Source: Cyanobacteria bacterium SBLK (GTDB lineage: Bacteria > Cyanobacteriota > Cyanobacteriia > Cyanobacteriales > Spirulinaceae). Taken from it: DNA of 43,013 nt. Shown one piece after another: positions 39,858 to 43,013 of this stretch (within the stretch, counting starts at the first letter, position 1; every line of letters starts with the position of its first letter). Location of the stretch: positions 1 to 43,013 of the forward strand of contig JAGHZQ010000059.1 of the NCBI GenBank assembly GCA_017746715.1, read 5' to 3'. The notes beneath the pieces were generated by a model, which saw nothing but the letters and a program-made list of their open reading frames with translations, ran no database searches and was not told the DNA's origin. The position numbers and the translations under genes were made by a program.

Positions 39858-41009
39858 TTATATTGATTCGCGATCGCATTTCCCCAACAATAAAGCCACA
39901 TTTTGCCCGCCAAACCCAAAACTCAAACAAAGGGTATTTTGAATGCTTGCCGATCGCGCCTCCCGAACAAAATTCAGATCGAATTCCGCTTCTTTTAATC
40001 CCGTGCAAGGGGGTAAAATTTGCTGTTTTAGAGCCAATAAACAAAACGCAACCCCGATCGCGCCGGATGCGCCTAAAGTATGTCCCGTTGCTCCTTTAGT
40101 AGAACTCACGGGAATGTTTTCAGAAAATAAGTGACGAGTCAATCTCGCCTCATTTTTATCGTTTAAATAAGTACTGGTTCCGTGAGCGTGAATGTAATCG
40201 ATATTTTCTGGGGGGAGATTACTGCGATCGAGGGCATTTTTAATGGCGATTGCGGCACTTTTCCCCTCAATTTCCGGCGCGCTGACATGATAACCATCCG
40301 CCGTTGCCCCAAATCCCAAGATTTTACCGTAGCACTTCGCCCCTCGCTGTTTTGCCAGTTCTCGAGATTCCAAAACCAAAATGGCTCCTCCTTCTCCCAA
40401 AACCAAACCCTCGCGCTTTTTATCAAAGGGATAGCACCCGGTTCGTGCCAAAGCGCCCATTTTCCCAAATCCTGCTAGAGTCAAAGGTGTAATCGGTGCT
40501 TCCAATGCCCCTGCAACCACGCGATCGCACTCCCCCGAGCGAATGAGTTCCGCTCCCCGAGCGATCGCCCAAAGTCCCGTCGCGCAAGCCGCCATTGGTG
40601 CAAGTACGGGCGCTCTCGTCGCGATCGTCCGTGCCGCTATAACTGCCCCCCGATTGGGCAAAGTATCGAGCCAAGGATAACGAGTAATGGGATAACTGGT
40701 GACTGGTGACTGGTGACTGGCGACTGATTCCCACACTCCCTGACAGCCGCGACTCGAGCCGAGCGCCACACCGCAATCGGGTAAAGGAGGAGATAAACCC
40801 GCATCCGTCAGGGCAGCGCGAACGACTGTTTCGGTAATTTCTTCTAATTGTTTGGGTTGGTTGCCAATTAATCCCAAAGGATAAGGGGGAAGATCGGAAA
40901 ATGGCTGTTGCCAATCGATTCCCGTTTCCCCCTCAACTAACTTTTGCCAACAGGAACTTAACGCTCCCAATGCCGAGATTAAACCGATCCCGGTAACGAC
41001 AACTTCCAC
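39858..41009 (-). CDS. Beta-ketoacyl-ACP synthase (FabF-like)
   Basis: 383 residues starting at GTG 41009. Thiolase-fold condensing enzyme with the full Cys-His-His triad: C142 (MAACATG), H276 (HAHGTST) and H310 (KGATGHTLGA). It condenses malonyl-ACP with acyl-ACP by family. It is about 30 residues shorter than standard FabF and divergent, so it is probably a second cyanobacterial KAS with an unknown substrate. Residues ~97-110 (ASHQSPVTSYPI) are encoded by a heptanucleotide STRR in frame, in a surface loop position. Downstream of the cyclophilin lipoprotein gene by 8 bases and likely co-transcribed with it. Confidence 0.92.
   Translation of the reverse strand: MEVVVTGIGLISALGALSSCWQKLVEGETGIDWQQPFSDLPPYPLGLIGNQPKQLEEITETVVRAALTDAGLSPPLPDCGVALGSSRGCQGVWESVASHQSPVTSYPITRYPWLDTLPNRGAVIAARTIATRAPVLAPMAACATGLWAIARGAELIRSGECDRVVAGALEAPITPLTLAGFGKMGALARTGCYPFDKKREGLVLGEGGAILVLESRELAKQRGAKCYGKILGFGATADGYHVSAPEIEGKSAAIAIKNALDRSNLPPENIDYIHAHGTSTYLNDKNEARLTRHLFSENIPVSSTKGATGHTLGASGAIGVAFCLLALKQQILPPCTGLKEAEFDLNFVREARSASIQNTLCLSFGFGGQNVALLLGKCDRESI
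40695..40726. repeat. Heptanucleotide repeat (ACTGGTG)n inside the ketoacyl synthase gene
   Basis: Three ACTGGTG units, then ACTGGCG and ACTG. On the coding strand this is the same heptamer (CACCAGT) as the STRR at 42450-42484. It is translated as part of SPVTSYP. Confidence 0.85.
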
Positions 41010-41017
41010 TCGCTTAA

Positions 41018-41773
41018 TTAAGATTTCTTAAGATTTTCTAATCCTTCAATAACCTTAGCCGAGTCAATGCGATCGCCCTGCTCGATTGCTTCTACTGCGT
41101 CCATGCTTTCTGGCGCAACATAACCAAAAACGGCGTAGTCTCCATCCAAAAAGCCCAGATCTGCCAAAGTAAAATAGAACTGGGACGAAGCAGAATCCGG
41201 CATTTGCGATCGCGCCATGGCGATCGCCCCTTTGCTATGGCGTAAAGCAGGAGGAGCGGAAACTCGCGCCTGCTTGAAAGTTTGGCTGTAAATGGGCTTA
41301 TCCGCACCGTCTGGCGTAATTTCTAGGGGAATATAGCGAGGGCGATCGCTGTCTGGATCGATAAAACTCCCCGTTCCCAAACGCGCAGCGGGAAAATTCG
41401 GATCTTTACTTTGAGGATCGCCGCCTTGAGCGACAAAAGGTTGGGGTTCTTTAATCACGCGGTGAAAAACCAGCCCATCGTAAACGCCTCGCGCCACCAA
41501 ATCGACAAAATTTCCTGCCGTAATCGGAGCTTTTTCGCCATCAATTTTAATGCGAATCGGCGAACCCTTAACGGTCATTTCGACGATCGCCGTTCCTTCT
41601 AACTGTGGTAATTCGCTCATTTCTAGACTGCTTGCTCCTGTAGTAATCGTGTTGGCTTCTGCCGTATCGGTAGTTGAGGTGACTTGGGGTTCGCTGCATC
41701 CGACCAAAATCAAAGCAATGGCAGCGATCGCCAAAATGGAAGTTCTCAACCACGTCTGCGTTTTATTTTCCAT
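41018..41773 (-). CDS. Cyclophilin-type peptidyl-prolyl isomerase lipoprotein
   Basis: 251 residues from ATG 41773. Lipoprotein signal: LRTSILAIAAIALILVGC with lipobox LILVGC. The cyclophilin domain begins ~residue 60: GSPIRIKIDGEKAPITAGNF, VDLVARGVYDGLVFHRVIKE (catalytic Phe-His-Arg), PFVAQGGDPQ, SKGAIAMARSQMPDSASSQF (Ala-Met-Ala-Arg and Gln-Phe-Tyr), FTLADLGFLDGDYAVFGYV. It lies in the periplasm or thylakoid lumen side as a folding catalyst. It is upstream of the ketoacyl synthase gene, and ycf4 lies further upstream in the same direction (54 bases). Confidence 0.94.
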   Translation of the reverse strand: MENKTQTWLRTSILAIAAIALILVGCSEPQVTSTTDTAEANTITTGASSLEMSELPQLEGTAIVEMTVKGSPIRIKIDGEKAPITAGNFVDLVARGVYDGLVFHRVIKEPQPFVAQGGDPQSKDPNFPAARLGTGSFIDPDSDRPRYIPLEITPDGADKPIYSQTFKQARVSAPPALRHSKGAIAMARSQMPDSASSQFYFTLADLGFLDGDYAVFGYVAPESMDAVEAIEQGDRIDSAKVIEGLENLKKS

Positions 41774-41827
41774 GTTTGCTGAAAAATGGTAAGGGGACAG
41801 AGAAAACATGAGACAATTCTGGCACTT

Positions 41828-42394
41828 CTAGAGTCCTTCCAAAGGAACTTGCAGGAATCTTGCCAATTCCGCGCCTTGATTTTCCAGTTCCGAAAGGGTG
41901 AGGGGGTTTCCTGCCCGCGTCAGGGGAATATCGCGCTGCTTTTTGACCCGCAGGTACAGCGATCGCTTGGGATTAAAACCCTCGCGAATTTCCGCCCGTA
42001 CCGACTGGATGTCATTGAGGGGATGTTCGATCTCGATACGACGATTTTCACCTGGAAAGCCCCAGCGAAAAATCATCATTTTTCCAGTTTCTTTGTTGAA
42101 CTCGTTGTATCCTCCCCCCACATCCAACAAAATGACACTGCCTAAATATAAGGCGATGAGAATTCCCAAAAAGCCGTAAAACAAAAGTGCAACGCCTTGA
42201 GGAAAGAAGATTAATTGACTCGTATCGCTCACCAACAGGAAGTTTTTCTGGAAATAGCTCGAAATCCCGGCTAAAAAGAATCCCGCGCCTCCCATTGCCG
42301 CAATAACGGCCCAAAAATAATTGCTGAAGCGACGAGAACCAAGAATCTCTTGGCGCAGGATAAGACTGTCTTGCCGTGTCGTCGATGCTGTCAT
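41828..42394 (-). CDS. ycf4: Photosystem I assembly protein Ycf4
   Basis: 188 residues. Assembly factor for photosystem I in the thylakoid membrane. Two N-terminal helices (NYFWAVIAAMGGAGFFLAGI, about 25-45, and VALLFYGFLGILIALYLGSV, about 68-88) are followed by the soluble domain (GGGYNEFNKETGKMMIFRWG, FPGENRRIEIEHPLNDIQSV, LYLRVKKQRDIPLTR). Length and motifs are standard. It is divergent from the psbD start at the right edge, which is a common cyanobacterial arrangement, and is followed by the cyclophilin gene. Confidence 0.97.
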   Translation of the reverse strand: MTASTTRQDSLILRQEILGSRRFSNYFWAVIAAMGGAGFFLAGISSYFQKNFLLVSDTSQLIFFPQGVALLFYGFLGILIALYLGSVILLDVGGGYNEFNKETGKMMIFRWGFPGENRRIEIEHPLNDIQSVRAEIREGFNPKRSLYLRVKKQRDIPLTRAGNPLTLSELENQGAELARFLQVPLEGL

Positions 42395-42449
42395 GGTGAA
42401 GTCAAGAGTTGTCCCATTTGATTAACAATCTCTCATTGTAGGACATGGA

Positions 42450-42484
42450 CAGTCACCAGTCACCAGTCACCAGTCACCAGTCAC
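42450..42484. repeat. Heptanucleotide tandem repeat (CAGTCAC)5
   Basis: Five perfect CAGTCAC units upstream of ycf4; STRR class, with the same heptamer as inside the ketoacyl synthase gene (opposite strand). Confidence 0.93.
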
Positions 42485-42813
42485 CACTGCCAATTTCTAC
42501 CCCTGGGCCAGATTTCTGAGGAAAAATGTGTCATTTTGTAAAATTTTCGGTAATAATATTTGAAACGGGTTAGATGCCCATATCTGAATGCTCTCAGCCA
42601 AAAATAGGACTGAAGGCGATAGATTTTGGTAATTTCCGACCCTGTTGTAATGTTAATAAACATAAAGTTTACCGTTTCGGAATCGCAATCCGAGCGGGAA
42701 GGGACTTAAAAAGTCACTGCAATCGCAAGCTCAATTACTTGCCGACTTAAGTGAAAAAAAGTCTCTTTTAAGAAATCTTGCGCCGATTGATAATAAGCAA
42801 GAGGTTTTTCGAT
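42485..42813 (+). promoter_or_regulatory. Intergenic region: leaders of ycf4 and psbD
   Basis: 329 bases without a recognisable gene between divergent ycf4 and the psbD start. AT-rich 42641-42680 (TTGTAATGTTAATAAACATAAAG) is a likely promoter zone for psbD; exact boxes are not clear. The A-rich leader with repeated gacttaa/aagtc segments (42700-42780) may form hairpins. GAGG at 42801-42804 is the psbD ribosome binding site. Confidence 0.45.
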
Positions 42814-43013
42814 TATGACAGTAGCAATGGGACGCGCCCGGCTCATGGAGCTGTTCCGCTGCCATGTGCCCGACCGTGCTTCGAACGAGCAGGTCGCGCG
42901 CTTCGTTGCGGACCCGGGGGCCTGGCCACGTGGGCACGATCTCTTTCGCGACATCCGCGCGCGGAAATCTCGAGGCGATCAGGCGAGCGGATCGGGTAGC
43001 CGAGGCGCAGTTC
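42814..43013 (+). CDS. psbD: psbD start fused to unrelated GC-rich sequence (contig-edge chimera)
   Basis: ATG 42814 begins MTVAMGRA, the N-terminus of photosystem II D2 protein, with a proper ribosome binding site and in the expected place opposite ycf4. After about codon 8 the frame stays open but reads LMELFRCHVPDRASNEQVAR and on, not the PsbD continuation (expected P-x-x-x-GWFD). From ~42838 the base composition rises sharply in GC with GC-rich third positions, like a high-GC proteobacterial gene. Most likely an assembly join within the short shared GGACGCGCCC; a true recombination is less likely. Incomplete at the right edge. Confidence 0.6.

Noticed and set aside
42450..42484. Possible CRISPR-like array
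   Set aside because: It is a simple heptamer tandem repeat with no spacers; the same goes for 27940-27974.

Overview
The window is a piece of cyanobacterial chromosome. Evidence: the HIP1 octamer GCGATCGC occurs throughout. Plastid-type genes ycf4 and ycf66 are present, with the first codons of psbD at the right end. The alkane pair (acyl-ACP reductase and aldehyde deformylating oxygenase) is present, as is a one-piece tmRNA whose tag reads ANNIVPFARKAAPVAA. DUF4278, DUF4079 and heptanucleotide tandem repeats (STRR type) also fit. Genus cannot be decided from the sequence alone. Most genes are housekeeping or metabolic; I see no CRISPR array, prophage or complete insertion sequence.

Left part (1-12 kb): the tail of a YNYAPP-repeat protein, a cytochrome P450, a small methyltransferase, a MOP-superfamily flippase, a Uma2-type nuclease, a GFA-family protein, a second methyltransferase, tmRNA (ssrA) with promoter and terminator, and an orphan ProX-like lipoprotein. 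Then comes an accessory stretch: two related PAS-like genes with a decayed third copy between them, a divergent pair of HTH regulators with shared repeated sites, and a small secreted protein.

Middle part (12-30 kb): dxr (isoprenoid precursors), two TolB-like lipoproteins, ycf66, a truncated PEP-CTERM gene, dnaX, moeA, a HugZ-like protein, a DUF4278 protein, a TPR protein and a class A beta-lactamase-like protein. This is followed by the block trpF / folE / SDR / accA / aar / ado, which links fatty acid initiation (AccA) to alkane formation (AAR then ADO).

Right part (30-43 kb): a DUF4079 membrane protein, a ComEC-family protein whose metallo-beta-lactamase motif is lost, a Ski2-like helicase, a DNA methyltransferase apparently frameshifted at a T9 run and followed by an 89-bp perfect tandem duplication, a secreted DUF11-like protein, a beta-ketoacyl-ACP synthase, a cyclophilin lipoprotein, ycf4, and the leader and first codons of psbD. 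The last ~175 bases are GC-rich and do not continue PsbD, so the contig end is probably chimeric.

The most interesting signals are non-canonical: (a) a possible phase-variable or pseudogenised methyltransferase; (b) A10/A9 slippery runs in dnaX with stops close behind A10 in both shifted frames; (c) interspersed repeats that have become coding sequence inside folE, the ketoacyl synthase and the beta-lactamase-like gene; (d) a MITE-like palindrome with an 8-bp flanking repeat in a dead PAS gene; (e) a low-complexity Gln/Thr extension on ADO.
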